64,000 bases of DNA from positions 11,777,628 through 11,841,627 of the forward strand of contig OZ025241.1 in the NCBI GenBank assembly GCA_964019155.1, given 5' to 3'. A model generated the notes under the pieces. It was not told the origin of the DNA and did no database searches. It was given only the letters and a program-made list of their open reading frames with translations. Below, one piece after another: positions 24,754 to 37,459 of the stretch. The position numbers and the translations under genes are program-made. This stretch comes from Osedax fenrisi (lineage: Eukaryota > Annelida > Polychaeta > Sabellida > Siboglinidae). The stretch's first letter is position 1, and every line of letters begins with the position of its first letter.

Positions 24754-27315
24754 ATGACAATTACAAATATAAAACATTCAATGCCGGATCGGCCGAGCCC
24801 CGGAATAACAACGCCCGCGCATCCCATCGGTAAATCCCAGGATGGATGTGATAAATCGACTACTGGATTGAATAATATATTAACAACACAACATAAAACA
24901 ACACAACGAACGACAAAGACAATTAATAAACGAAGAATACAACTAGCAACGAATATTACAACGATAGGAACATGGAATGTTCGTACGCTTAACGGAGTAG
25001 GAAAAATCCAAGAACTAACGAGAGAACTTGATCGCTATAGATGGGATATTATTGGACTTGCTGAGACACGATGGAAAAACTCTGGTGAAGTAATAACAGA
25101 CGAAGGTCATAAAATTGTCTATAGTGGACAAGAAAAATACCATCAACAAGGAGTAGCTTTTATCGTTAGAAAAGAGCTTACCACATCGATCCTCAATTAC
25201 AGCACAGTTTCCAGCAGAATTATATCAATAAGATTAGCTTCACAGCCAGTAAATATGACTATCATTCAGATTTATGCTCCTACAAGCGATTATAATGACG
25301 AAGATATCGAAGTTTTTTATGAAGATATAGAACAAACAATGGCAGCGGTACATAAAAAAGACTTACTGATTATACAAGGTGATTGGAACGCAATAGTAGG
25401 TGATGCAAATAAAGATTGGAGTAATGCTGTAGGAAAATTTGCGCTCGGGAAAACAAACCCAAGAGGCATCAGACTTCTCGAATTTGCTACCAAACATAAT
25501 TTTACACTTTCTAACACACTTCACCCGCAAAAAGATTCAAGAAAAGCTACGTGGCACTCGCCAAATGGTCGTACCCATAACCAAATTGATTATATTCTAG
25601 CACCATTGAGATTCAAATCAAGTATACACATGTCCTCAACTAGAACATACCCTGGAGCTGTAATAAACAGTGACCACGACCTTGTTCTCTGTAACATGAG
25701 ACTGAAACTACGATCACAAAAAATGAAGAAAAGCAATAGAATACGATATGATCTAGAAAAATTGAATAATGCAACTATAAGCCTACAGTACAAAGAAGAT
25801 TTGAAATCGAAGCTATCAGACATCAATATTAATGAAATATCAACTGACAATGCATATACGCAAATTTCACAGTCATTAACAAGTACAGCAGAAAATGTTC
25901 TAGGAAAATACAGAATAAAAAAGCAACCTTGGATAACTGATGAGATTTTAACGCTATGTGATAAAAGAAGAAGTCTAAAATCAACCAAACATCAGAGTAC
26001 TGAACATGCAGAAGAATATAAACGAGTCCACAACCTTATTAGAAGAAGTATGAAAGAGAAAAAAGAAGATTGGCTTAAATCCCAATGTAATTCAATTGAC
26101 CACGACATAAAAAGAGGTGTTCATAGCAAGAGAGCGTATAACACGATAAAAGCAATCACTAACTCTATAGACAGGAAAATGTCAAATATTGAAGATGCTA
26201 ACGGAGTACCAATAGAAGATGATAGTGCAAGATTAGAAAGATGGACGGAATATTGCAGAGATTTATATAACTACCCAATTAAAACTGATCAATCTAAGTT
26301 ACATAATACTCGAGAAGAAAATGAAGAACAACCATTACCCATATTAAAAGAAGAAGTAATCAATGCCATAAGAACCTTGAAAAACGGTAAGTCACCAGGT
26401 ATTGATAATGTGCCAGGTGAACTTATCAAAGGAGGAGGTGAGGCACTATACGATATACTTACCAAGCTATGTCAGAAAATCTGGTCTACAAACCAATGGC
26501 CTGAAGCATGGACGACTTCTTTAATTATACCTATTCCAAAGAAAGGCGATCTCAAAAAATGTTCAAACTATCGTACTATAAGTCTGATCAGTCACACGAG
26601 CAAAATTGTATTACGGATCATACTGAATCGCTTAACACCACAAGCAGAAGATATTCTGGCTGATGAACAAGCAGGTTTTAGAAAGGATCGCAGTACAACA
26701 GAACAAATTTTGAATTGCAGAATATTAATGGAAAAACATATGGATCATCAACGACAAGTCTACCACAATTTCATCGATTTCAAGAAAGCCTTCGATAGAG
26801 TATGGCATGATGGTTTGTGGAATGTGATGTCTGAATTTGGGATAGACAACGACTTGGTAAAAATCATAAAGTCACTCTACGAATCAGCAAAAAGCGCAGT
26901 ACTATTGAACAACCAGATAGGAACTAAGTTCGATACGACAGTAGGAGTTAGACAAGGCTGCTTACTATCGCCAGTTCTATTCAATATATTTCTAGAAAAA
27001 ATAATGCAAGACTCTCTAGTAGATCAATCGTCAAGTATAGCAATAGGAGGAAGAAAAATCAACAACTTAAGATTCGCTGATGATATAGATCTCATCGCTG
27101 GTTCAGAAAGTGAGTTGCAATCCCTCACAGATTCTCTAGAAAAAGCTTCGACATCATACGGTATGGAAATCAACCATGAAAAAAGTAAAATTCTTGTAAA
27201 TGGAGATCATTCAACACCACCTGTGATCACTATGTACGGCAAACAACTTGAAAATGTTCAAAATTTCAAATATCTGGGAGCAATGCTAACCGACACCGGA
27301 AATTCAAAGAAATAA
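24754..27315 (+). CDS. RTE-clade endonuclease-reverse transcriptase (ends at an in-frame TAA)
   Basis: An 853-residue frame. Endonuclease: GTWNVRTL (about residues 72-79), GLAETRW with catalytic Glu (about 104), QGDWNA (about 208-213), NQIDYI, and SDHD (about 306-309). RT: PIPKKGD and YRTISL, FIDFKKAFDRVW motif A (from about 673), GVRQGCLLSP motif B, FADD (774-777), then the KYLG thumb motif. All catalytic residues are present. The chosen ATG is the first in frame and sits 5' of the endonuclease. The TAA at 27313-27315 replaces what is usually an acidic residue shortly after KYLG, and the same frame continues to 27870. It would make cDNA by target-primed reverse transcription in the nucleus if the stop were bypassed. 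Confidence 0.85.
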   Translation: MTITNIKHSMPDRPSPGITTPAHPIGKSQDGCDKSTTGLNNILTTQHKTTQRTTKTINKRRIQLATNITTIGTWNVRTLNGVGKIQELTRELDRYRWDIIGLAETRWKNSGEVITDEGHKIVYSGQEKYHQQGVAFIVRKELTTSILNYSTVSSRIISIRLASQPVNMTIIQIYAPTSDYNDEDIEVFYEDIEQTMAAVHKKDLLIIQGDWNAIVGDANKDWSNAVGKFALGKTNPRGIRLLEFATKHNFTLSNTLHPQKDSRKATWHSPNGRTHNQIDYILAPLRFKSSIHMSSTRTYPGAVINSDHDLVLCNMRLKLRSQKMKKSNRIRYDLEKLNNATISLQYKEDLKSKLSDININEISTDNAYTQISQSLTSTAENVLGKYRIKKQPWITDEILTLCDKRRSLKSTKHQSTEHAEEYKRVHNLIRRSMKEKKEDWLKSQCNSIDHDIKRGVHSKRAYNTIKAITNSIDRKMSNIEDANGVPIEDDSARLERWTEYCRDLYNYPIKTDQSKLHNTREENEEQPLPILKEEVINAIRTLKNGKSPGIDNVPGELIKGGGEALYDILTKLCQKIWSTNQWPEAWTTSLIIPIPKKGDLKKCSNYRTISLISHTSKIVLRIILNRLTPQAEDILADEQAGFRKDRSTTEQILNCRILMEKHMDHQRQVYHNFIDFKKAFDRVWHDGLWNVMSEFGIDNDLVKIIKSLYESAKSAVLLNNQIGTKFDTTVGVRQGCLLSPVLFNIFLEKIMQDSLVDQSSSIAIGGRKINNLRFADDIDLIAGSESELQSLTDSLEKASTSYGMEINHEKSKILVNGDHSTPPVITMYGKQLENVQNFKYLGAMLTDTGNSKK

Positions 27316-27870
27316 ATCCAAATAAGACTAGCGACAGCAGTTACAGCCCTTATGAAATTGGAGAAGATCTGGCGTAGTGGAGAAATTGATTTCAAACTTA
27401 AATACAGACTCTACATCTCTCTAGTTATTTCAACATTGTTGTACGGATGCGAAAGCTGGACCTTACTAGAAGAATCTAAAAAGAAGATACGTAGTTTCGA
27501 ATCAAAAGCACACAGACGACTTTTAAATATTAGCTATAAACAAAGAAAAACTAATATATTTGTAAGCAATGAAATTAATAAAAAAGTCGGCCCATATGTA
27601 CCACTTCTGGATATTATCATGAGAAGAAAAATGACCAAATTCGGACATATAACTCGTCACGATTCGTTAGCTAATACTATTCTTCATGGATATGTCGAAG
27701 GTGAGAGGAAAAGAGGAAGACCTAAAAGAAATTGGATGAATGATATATTCGAATTTTCCCATCTTTCTCTTAGGCAACTTTTAGATATTGCAAAAGATCG
27801 TTCGAAATGGAGAAAGTTGTGCTATTCATTATCATGTGTTCCCCCTACGATGGCGACGTCACGGGACTAA
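27316..27870 (+). pseudogene. RTE ORF C-terminal part, in frame after the stop
   Basis: The same frame continues for 184 codons after the TAA. It holds KLEKIWRSGEI, the YISLVISTLLYGCESWTL block and the C-terminal GERKRGRPKRNWMNDI motif typical of this element type, ending at TAA near 27868. There is no frameshift. A start at 27352 is possible but not expected biologically. Confidence 0.75.
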
Positions 27871-28031
27871 GTAACTAAGTAAGTAAGTATATATATATAT
27901 ATAACTAATAACTAAGTAGCATTTATAATATTATATATATAGTTATATATTATAAATTAATTATACATCTGTAGCATAGATAAAGGGATATTCTCTCTAA
28001 CTCTATGATATGTAGCATAGATACTTAAAAA

Positions 28032-28230
28032 TATGATATATGATATATATTAGTTGCCATATGAATATGTTGCACCACTATTAGGAACTATAGTTTCCAG
28101 GCACTATTATACGCAACTATTGGTACTAAAAAATATGATATATGATATATATTAGTTGCCATATGGATATTTTGCACTACTATTAGGAACTATGGTTTCC
28201 ACGCACTATTATACGCAACTATTGGTTGCC
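28032..28230. repeat. Direct repeat, two units of about 100 bp
   Basis: ATATGATATATGATATATAT, TTAGTTGCCATATG, ACTATTAGGAACTAT and CACTATTATACGCAACTATT occur in order twice (from about 28032 and 28133). Inside the TIR element. Confidence 0.75.
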
Positions 28231-28527
28231 ATTGCACTATAGTATGCAACCATTTGTATATAAATATAATCCACTTTTGGTTCCTTGGGATCTTACTATG
28301 ATAAATTAAATAATAATAAAATTAGGTATTGATTATTTTGTAGCATTTTATCATTACATTCTAATCCTTTCTAGGTTTACATCTTTCATAACTCATAAAA
28401 TGTGCGATTACTTCAAATTAATTGTCGACCATATTATATTTAAGTTAACATTATAGTTTAAATAATACTTATATATGTTTTATATAAGTATATGTAGCAG
28501 ATTTGTGATAATCATATAGGTGTGGGT

Positions 28528-28805
28528 AATTCACATAAAACTAGAGGTATTCCACACAATACAAATATAAATACCATTAAACTAGAGGTATTCCACACAC
28601 TGACAATTTAAATACCATCATATAATATATTGTTTATATTTAATGGTATTTGACATTTTTAAGGGTATTCCACATTATAAAAATATAAATACCATTAAAC
28701 TAGAGGTATTCCACACTCTGAAAATTTAAATACCATCGTAAAATATATTGTTTATATTTAATGGTATTTGACATTTTTAAGGGTATTCCACATTTTAAAG
28801 CTCAA
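28528..28805. repeat. Right subterminal repeats, about 128 bp x 2
   Basis: Two units containing ACTAGAGGTATTCCACAC, AATTTAAATACCATC and TTTAAGGGTATTCCACATT. They share the GGTATTCCACA core with the left subterminal array (19137-19440), supporting common ownership by the 9.8-kb element. Confidence 0.8.
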
Positions 28806-28830
28806 TAAAGTACCATTATTTTTAACAGTG

Positions 28831-28880
28831 TAGAACTGAACGCTGAGGAAGTCCATAATTAATATTGGTTGTTATATGTT
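28831..28880 (-). pseudogene. LINE RT motif B remnant, 5' side of the insertion
   Basis: The minus strand encodes NINYGLPQRSVL ending at the TA duplication, which is RT motif B. It continues in frame at 19006 as GSILFILF. An upstream stop follows within about 15 codons, so the older LINE was already truncated or decayed here. Confidence 0.75.
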
Positions 28881-28902
28881 AATATTATTTTTTGTTATTT
28901 GG

Positions 28903-28940
<38 letters not shown>

Positions 28941-28941
<1 letters not shown>

Positions 28942-30525
28942 TATAATGTATAATAAGTAATAATTAATTACCAAAAACAATATCGATATAGATATAAATT
29001 ATAATGTATGATCTATAATAATCACATTAATAATAATATATTATAATAGTACTAGTAATATCAGGTAATAATAATATTAATATAACAATAATCACAAATA
29101 AAATCTTACAAAATACTAAATCTAACAATATTGATATTATGAATAATTTATATATATGTATATAAATAAATAATACAGATTACTATAGCTAGAGGATGTG
29201 CAAAACTTATTTCCATAAAAATAATGATTAATCCAAATATTATGATATTATATCATGGAGTAATTAATTGGTCCGGCATAAAAATGGCATGCTTTAATAG
29301 TATATGTTAGTATAATAATATATACTGTTATTTTATCATTGATATATTTCAAATATTATATATTATTATTTAATATATTATTTTTACTTAAATTTCCATA
29401 TTTATATACATTAATTTGATAGGATTTTAACATGGAAGAGATATGAGATATTTTTAAACTTCGATATATCTATACCATAAAATATGTTTTTTGTTATATT
29501 TATCATTTTAATTTGAATTATATATTTATCTATAAAAAGTTGTTTAATATTTGTTTTCAATTTTCCAGGATTTTGTAGGAAATTTCGGAAAAAAAATATT
29601 TTAATTTTAATTTATAAACTTTTTCATTAATAAAATATAAAATTATATTTATATATATATATATATATAATAATACGTATTAGTATTTATATTATAATTT
29701 CAAATATTACAAGAAATGTATAAGGAAAATTTTAATTAATGTTATTTAAATTATTTCAAACGTTAAATATTTAAAAAAATCTACTTCATATCTTATCATA
29801 AAATAAATTTGAAAAAAGTGTTTACAATATTTGCATTTTTTTAATAACAATTGTATAATATATTATTATAATAGTGTCTAATAAATAAGTTGAATTAATA
29901 GTTATATCTATTTTATAATAATGTATTTATAATTTAATTGGCAAGTTAATTCAATGTATTAAATAGTGGTATTTACTTATATATTAAAATATATATTAAC
30001 TTTTTTAAAAGAGATGTCGCAGATTGAAAGACTACATATTAAATAATATAAATGATATCATAGTGACATACCAACTACATACATTACATTATATATTAAT
30101 AATTAATATCTGTAAACTGAACAAGCTTATTGTACATGTATTTCATATTATTAAGTTTACGTTAAGTTTTGTAGAACTATATGTTCGTCATTAAATAGGT
30201 ATTTACCAAGTAAAACTTTGAGTAGTACCATATTTTAATTCATTATTTTTCACAGGTAACTTTAAGTTTTACTATGTTATGGTTATCTTTCATGATCTTC
30301 GTTTATTATTCTACAGGATACAATAAATTGTTGTCACGCAACTTACTTTCAATTTAATTTATTTAATTATTTATGTATTCAGTTTTTTCATAATAATTAA
30401 GTCTATTATTTTAATATTGTTGAATGTCCTATATTTTTGGTATATGTTGTTTTATCAAGTATTGAGATAGTTCCACGAATATCTAGTTTTGTTGGCGTAT
30501 ATGCTATTATATGTTATTGATAAGT

Positions 30526-30545
<20 letters not shown>
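28941..30545. repeat. Dispersed repeat family, copy 1
   Basis: Collinear with 38662-40795. Shared blocks in order: AATGTATGATCTATAATAAT, TATAATAGTACTAGTA, CAGATTACTATAGCTAGAGG, AGTTGTTTAATATTTGTTTT, AGTTCCACGAATATCTAGTTTT. No coding capacity. It begins after a (TA)n tract and ends at a (TA)n that carries a LINE tail. Class unknown. Confidence 0.8.
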
Positions 30546-30556
<11 letters not shown>

Positions 30557-31520
30557 ATGATGATGATGATGATGATATTAAGTTTATTAGCACTGAAAAA
30601 GGGTCATGTAGACCCCTTCGCTCGCGCGGGAAGAAAATAATAAAAAAATAATAGTAATACGATAATAATTTAATAATAATATATATTCAATATACCACGG
30701 ACAATAATAATACATAATATAAAGGACTATGATATACTATAGTCTGCATTGATATGGTATATTGTTATATACTACAGACTGCATTAATATACTATAGTGT
30801 TAAATAATAATAAGATAATAATAATACAATAACAATTTAATAATGATATACATTTAATATAACACGGACAAGAATAATAAGTTGGATGATTTAATGAGTA
30901 TTAGTAGAGAGAAAAGAAGAAGTAAGATTTATAAATATGTTATGGGATCTAATATAACGAATATAGGAGGGAGTGAATTACATAGGGTTAAACCGGAATT
31001 TTTAAAATCTCTAGAATTTAGGGAAGTTTTACTAAAGTTCTGGCAGATAAGTAGAGGAGCATTTTGACAGCTAAGAGAAGATAATATAGTACGTTTTTTA
31101 ATTATATCAGAAATATAGCTAGGGGTTAAATAATATATTGATTCATGGATTATAGATAGTATACGTAATTTACACCTGAGGGAGAAGGGTAGCCATATAT
31201 GAGATGATTGATGAGATGTTGTTGTAGAGTGATCCAGTCGAGTTAAACAGTAAGTAGTACGTATTGAGGAACGGATAATCCGATTAAGTGGAGTAGTAGC
31301 TTTAAAAGGAAGTAAATTCAGTAGGGAAGAACGGTAGTCAATTCGGGATAGTACAAGAGCATTAATTAGAGTTTTTGTAATGTTTCTGGAAAGTTATGTC
31401 CGTATTTTTGTAATTCTGAAGAGATAAAAGTTTGATGATTTTGTAATGTATGATATGTGATTCTTAAATGATAATTTGTCATAAAATACTAATCCTAGGT
31501 TTTTGTAGAAATGAGATATG
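30557..31520 (-). mobile_element. CR1/L2-like LINE 3' fragment with (ATC)n tail
   Basis: The minus-strand 3' tail is (ATC)n at 30557-30580, after AATAAACTTAATATC. From about 31510 downward, broken frames read KNLGLVFYDKLSF (thumb), TLINALVLSRIDYRSSLL and PLNRIIRSSIRTTYCLTRLDHS. These are close in pattern to the LINE at 34497-38385, so it is the same family. 5'-truncated where the fold-back element begins. The plus-strand frame at 30882-31067 is a shadow. Confidence 0.75.
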
Positions 31521-31524
31521 GACT

Positions 31525-31612
31525 ACAACTTAAGTTCATAACTTAAGTTGAACTTAAGTTCTAAACTTAAGTTCAACTTAAGTTGTTGATGTAAGTTGAA
31601 CGTAAGTTTATA
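31525..31612. repeat. AACTTAAGTT palindrome array (outer left)
   Basis: Tandem AACTTAAGTT(C/G)(A/T) words of about 20-bp periodicity. Each is an exact 10-bp palindrome. It is matched in inverted orientation at 34400-34485. Confidence 0.75.
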
Positions 31613-32104
31613 TGTAAAATAAATAATAGTATATTAGCGTATACGTATTACCATAACAAAATATTAACTTATATATTATAATATATTATATTATTTTATT
31701 TAAGTTAGATTTAAAACTTAAATTCAATAATATAATCATTTTAATATTGAATACAAAATTTAATCAATATGCAATTACTATATATTAAATATTGGGCAAT
31801 TATTTCACATGATTTCTATTTGTATTATCAATTTATTTATGATTAAAATTTTAGTTCACGAGTCTCCTGAATTATATTATGATAATATATTAAAATACAT
31901 AGGATTACTTAAATAATTTTAGGTTTTAAAATAATATTTTATTTATTAAAAACAGTTTATTTACTTAAATATTAATTTAAAATAATAATTTATAATTAAT
32001 TTGCATAGATACAAATTAAATCAATATTTCAAAATAATTAAAAGGTATAATATTTTATTATTTCTATAATAAAATAATTATATAAACTTAATAATAATAC
32101 TTAC

Positions 32105-32225
32105 ATCAATAACTTAAGTTGAACTTAAGTTATGAACTTAAGTTGAACTTAAGTTATGAACTTAAGTTGAACTTAAGTTATGAACTTAAGTTGAACTTAA
32201 GTTCAACTTAAGTCGTGTAACATAA
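32105..32225. repeat. AACTTAAGTT palindrome array (inner left)
   Basis: Six or more AACTTAAGTTGAACTTAAGTT-type words in register, followed by GTAACATAAGTGTATAATAT and then (TTA)n. The same module is repeated directly at 32600-32735. Confidence 0.8.
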
Positions 32226-32247
32226 GTGTATAATATAATATGTATTA

Positions 32248-32570
<323 letters not shown>

Positions 32571-32579
32571 AACCCATAT

Positions 32580-32700
32580 ATAAACTTACGTTCAACTTAC
32601 ATCAACAACTTAAGTTCAACTTAAATTCGTAACTTAAGTTCAACTTAAGTTCATAACTTAAGTTCAACTTAAGTTCATAACTTAAGTTAAACTTAAGTCA
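32580..32700. repeat. AACTTAAGTT palindrome array (middle module)
   Basis: Starts with AAACTTACGTTCAACTTACA, like the outer right end at 34383, and continues into AACTTAAGTT words. It looks like a second element end embedded in the first. Confidence 0.75.
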
Positions 32701-32732
32701 TGTAACATAAGTATATAATATAATATGTATTA

Positions 32733-32933
<201 letters not shown>

Positions 32934-34663
32934 GTGTACAGAATATGTAAATATTGTGGATGACTTAAGTTTCAAGAAGCAATTGCTTCTATATTTTATA
33001 TATATCTGATCTTGTATGTTCATAACTATTTATTTTATGTAATTACAAGTGTGAATATGTGTAGACTATAGTGAAGAACAAGTATAGTTATTTAATCAAT
33101 ATATTTTATAATGGAAAATAGATACAACATTTCCGTTAATTTTCTTTATTTTTTCTATATTTGTGATTTTACATAACCCATACTTTAGATAATTTATATT
33201 CAAATGTCGAAATATTATATCTATTAACTAATATACCTAGGCCACTATTATAATATACTATTATATATTATAAATATACATGTATATATTTTACAACTAA
33301 TTGTATGCATAATCGATATTCTTATAATTTACACATTATGATATATAATAATACCTTAATTTTTATTTTATTATACATTATAAATATATATATATATATA
33401 TATAAATTAATATTTATACATAATTTACTATTAGTAATTTATATATTTCAATGTATTATTTATATAATAATAACATTATGCAATTTTAATTATGAAAAAT
33501 ATCTTATAGAGTGTTATGTTTAATTTGTTATAATGAACGGAAGACTGATTCTAATGAAACATCATGCGAATTGGGTAATATCAATACTTTAATTTAATTT
33601 AATTATATATATGTACACATATACATATATAACCGTTACTGTGTTGGTATGCTCATTTTGTACATCATTTCATGTCCGTGGACTAAATATTGGTGGCACT
33701 CATGGTGCACCAAATATTGATGGAATTAATATATCACTTTGTATACACGTATACTTATAATAAAGTTATATTATGGATATATAAGAACTATATTTACATA
33801 TTATGTAACCCTCTGAATCTCAAAAGTCATTAATCGCACATTAGTTTAATACGTTAATGACTTAAGTTACATTACTTAAGTTCAACTAAAGTTTTTGATG
33901 TAAGTATTATTATTAAGTTTAAATAATTTTTTTATTATATAAAGAATAAAATATTATAACTTTTAATTATTTTGAATTATTGATTTAATATTTAACTATG
34001 CAAATTAATTAATAATTATTATTTTAATTTTGTATTTATGTAATTATACTATTTTTAATAAATACAATATTATTTTAAAAACTAAATTAAGTAATCCTAT
34101 GTTTTTACTATATTTCAATAATATAATTCAGGTGAAATATGAACTACAATTTTAATCATAATTATATTGATAATACAAATAGAAATCATGTTTAACTAAT
34201 TGCCCAATATTGAATATATAGCAATTGCATGTTGATTAATTATTGTATTCAATATTAAAATGATTTTATTATTGAATATCAGTTTTAAATATAACTTAAA
34301 TGAAATTATATTATAATATATGATTTAATACTTTGCTACGATACTACTTACTACGCTAATATACTAATATGTATTTTACATGTAAACTTACATTCAAGTT
34401 ACATCAACAACTTAAGTTTATTTGTTACCATCGACCATTAAGTTGAACTTAAGTTGTACTTCAGTTATTGATGTAAGTTGAATGCAGGGATATATGATGA
34501 TGATGATAAGGTTTATTAGCACTTATCATAGGTGTGGCCACCCATCGTATGTGCATATAACAATATAGAACGAAAACAATAAATAGATAAATAAATAAAC
34601 AAAACGATAAAATAATATAATTTATAAAAATAGTAATATTGTATGATTAAATACGTGAATATA

Positions 34664-35905
34664 CTACATCGATGATATGTAAGCTTTGAGGTGTGTAATA
34701 AAGGATGGGTGTGAATGGATTGATCTAATAGAGGCAGGGAGGGAATTCCATAAGGATGGAACCATATAACGTAAGGCGCGTTTATGGTATTTCAGGTATG
34801 AGACACGAGGGCAAATTAGGGAAATATCAGCATTTGATCGTACGGAAGTCAATGGGCGTCTTAGAGTTAGTAGGGAATTCAAGTAAGGAGGAGAAGTATA
34901 ATATATTGATTTATGAGCGAGTGATAGAAGGTGTAGGAGGGATCTTTTTTTTGAGGGAACCAGTTGGATATAAGTTGGTGGGAGTCGGTAATGGAATGGT
35001 CAAATCGATTTATTGAGAAAATGGTTCGTATAGATGCACGAATTATACGATTTAAAGGGGATAATGAAGTATTAGGGAGATGATATAGTAGTGAGGAACA
35101 GTAGTCGACACGATAGAGGACGAGTGCATGTATGAGGATAGTTGTAAGAGGGCGGGTTAAGTCTTTTCTTATACGACGAATTTTGAAGAGGTGATAGTTA
35201 GCTGATTTAGATATATTAGCTATACGGGAATTTAGGGATAGGTTAGCATCCAAAGTAATTCCAAGATTTATAACAGATGATGAAGGGATGATGGGGAGAC
35301 CGTCGATGATAACAGGAGGAAAATTATGATAGTTAGATGGGATATTTAGGAGTGCAGATTTTGAAGAGTTGAGTAGAAGATTGTTAGATAGAAGCCATGA
35401 TCTGATAGTTGATGCACATTTACATAATTGTGAGTTATCTGGTAGTGCATTGGAGGAATTGGGTAGGAATGAATATAGTTGAATATCATCAGCGTAAATG
35501 TGATATGTACATCTGAAAATGGCCAATAATATCATGTATAGGGAGGATGTATATTGAGAAGAGGAGGGGGCAGAGAACAGATCCCTGGGGAACACCATAA
35601 TGAAGAGTACGAGATTTTGTAGAGAAATTGCAAATTTTAACGGATGATGATCGATTTAATATATAGGATGAGAACCATTTTAGTACGGTTCCGCGTATAC
35701 CAATCATTTCTAATCTTGAGATAATAACTGAATGGCTCAAGGAATCGAAGGCACATGAGAGGTCTAATAATATAAGTTGGCAGGAGATAGATGGAGATAC
35801 TTTAGAGTATATATTGTTAAGTATTTGTTGTAGTGCAGTTTCAGTTGAGTGTCTTTCACTCTGAAATATATCATATAATTTATTTTCAGCTATAAATCTA
35901 TTCAA
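34664..35905 (-). pseudogene. CR1/L2-like RT domain, frameshifted
   Basis: 35489-35905 carries RT motif 1 and 2 remnants, ERHSTETALQQI, motif A QLILLDLSCAFDSLSH and motif B GVPQGSVLCPLLF. A shift near 35510-35580 leads into 34879-35598, with HIYADD (catalytic), the NLGITLDANLSL thumb, ALVLYRVDYCSSLL and NRFDHS. A last shift gives 34664-34882, ending SLWNSLPASIRSI..SFITHLKAYI, the usual C-terminus. All RT catalytic motifs survive; the frame does not. Confidence 0.8.
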
Positions 35906-35976
35906 TTGTATGGCAACAATTCGTTCCAGAATTTTGCTGATAAACGGAAGTTGTGAAATGGGTCGATAGTTAGCAA

Positions 35977-36738
35977 TTATATTAGGATCAAGTAAAGGTT
36001 TTTGAGTATAGATGTTATTATAGCATGTTTAAAGGAAGTTGGAAACATACCATAATTTAAGGAAATAATTATAATATCAAGAATATAGGGGGATAGAGTA
36101 TAATTTAGTTTTTTAAAGGCGGCTAGGTTAATTGGGTCAGAAGAATGAGAATAGGAAGACTTAGAAATAAGATTAGATATTGTGAAAATAGAAGGCATAT
36201 AGAATTTAGAAAAATAGTATGAGATTGGTTTACTAATACATATGCACGGAATTGAGCTAATTGGTAGGAGAGATGAAATAGAAGTGCAGGTGCGTTGAAT
36301 TTTATCAGTAACATGATTTGCGAATTCATAACATAATTAATTTTTTGCAATATTAGGTATATGAGGTATATTGATAGGCATTGTAGGGGAGAGAAGCTTA
36401 CGAGTAAGGGCGAAAGAAGCACGGGGATTGGATGTGAGGTTATTTATTTTACTAATATAAAAAGCAGACTTAGCTTTAGAGATTTCAGATGTATAGAACT
36501 TGCGATATGTAGAAAATATTAAGAGGTTACTAGAAGAGGGGTTACTGTGGAAGAGTCGTTCGAGTTTACGTAGGTTGCGTTTGAAAGAAACAAGTTCGGA
36601 GGAAAACCATGGAGAGTTTGAATGGATATTAATAGTTCGAGTTTTTAGAGAGGCAAATTTATCAATTAAGTAAGATAGAGCATAATTGAGTGAATCAATG
36701 GAACACGGTAATGAAAGGAGGATTAATTTAAGTTCCAA
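35977..36738 (-). pseudogene. CR1/L2-like endonuclease-RT linker and RT finger region
   Basis: 36337-36738 is a linker with WFSSELVSFKRNLRKLER (endonuclease-RT connector, W..L..K..LRKLER). 35977-36198 holds the pre-palm AFKKLNYTLSPYIL and MFPTSFKHAIITSILK, the finger motif normally reading FP..WK.A.I.P..K. The join between the pieces is broken by an in-frame stop and shifts. Confidence 0.65.
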
Positions 36739-36754
36739 GGCATAACAATCATAA

Positions 36755-37459
36755 TCAAGAGATCTGTAGTTTCTTTATGTGATGGATTTTTTTTTCTATA
36801 GAGGTGGAGTGAGGAAGAACTAATCGACAAGTTATTAGAAAATGATCGGTAATTAAGTCAGATTTACAACAATCAGTGATACACTGACAACTACTATGAG
36901 ATCTACAACAAATTAGATCAAGTGTATGACCAGTAATATGAGTAGGGAAAGTTATAAATTGATGTAGAGAGAGAGAGTCAGTAAGATTTTTGAATGTGGA
37001 ATGGGGATGTATATTTGATTCGAAGTGGTAGTTAAAGTCACCTAGAATAAAGTTATGATTATTGTTAGATAGTGGAGTATCAGTTATATAGTCATAAAAT
37101 TCATTATAGAAGGTGATATAGTCTTGTTTTGAAGGTCGATAAATTATAGTAAAGGAGTAGACTGTATTCATAAAATTTAAAGAGGCTGTCAGGCAATCAC
37201 TATAAGAAAAGGAAGGGTAGATAATAGTAGGAGATGGTAGGTCAGAGTGAACTAATATATCAACTCCTCCACCTCAGCCTTTAATACGAGGTGAGATAAA
37301 TAGAGAGTACCCAATATCATGGAAGAGAGAGAATATATCGGAGTCATCTGGCGATATCCATGTTTCGGTAATAGCAACTAATTTAATTTTAGAATATTTC
37401 AGGTAGGATAATAGTAATAGTGAATTAGATCTAAGGGACCTAATATTAATTAGTGACAA
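36755..37459 (-). pseudogene. CR1/L2-like APE endonuclease with one in-frame TGA
   Basis: 37274-37459 starts with LINIRSLRSN (first catalytic Asn block) and AITETWI (catalytic Glu). After TGA at 37274-37276, which sits where this family has a basic residue before GGGV, the same frame continues to 36755. That part holds IIYRPSKQD, FILGDFNYH (catalytic GDFN), THITGHTLDLI and SDLITDHFLITC (catalytic DH). One nonsense change, probably from CGA, is the only break. Near its start it overlaps the end of ORF1 in another frame. Confidence 0.75.

Larger units (their letters stand above)
24577..27891 (+). mobile_element. RTE-clade LINE, near full length
   Basis: Single-ORF non-LTR element with an AP-type endonuclease followed by RT, a short 5' leader (24577-24753), a very short 3' end after the stop, and a terminal (TAAG)n tail at 27871-27891. 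This is the compact organisation of RTE elements. It is nested inside the 9.8-kb TIR element. Confidence 0.8.
19007..28830. mobile_element. 9.8-kb TIR DNA element with TA target duplication
   Basis: The left end CACTGTTAGAAATT and the right end, reverse-complemented CACTGTTAAAAATA, are inverted repeats flanked by TA (19005-19006 and 28831-28832). Removing the insert and one TA restores the interrupted LINE RT frame exactly across motif B, which proves both ends belong to one event. Both ends carry subterminal copies of GGTATTnCACA..AATACC. The interior holds a C2H2 mini-ORF, minisatellites and a nested RTE LINE. No transposase catalytic domain is seen, so this is probably a non-autonomous element. 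CACTG ends recall EnSpm/CACTA; a TA duplication recalls Tc1/mariner. Superfamily unassigned. Confidence 0.85.

Noticed and set aside
25317..25988. Minus-strand ORFs inside the RTE endonuclease
   Set aside because: Antisense shadows of the RTE frame.
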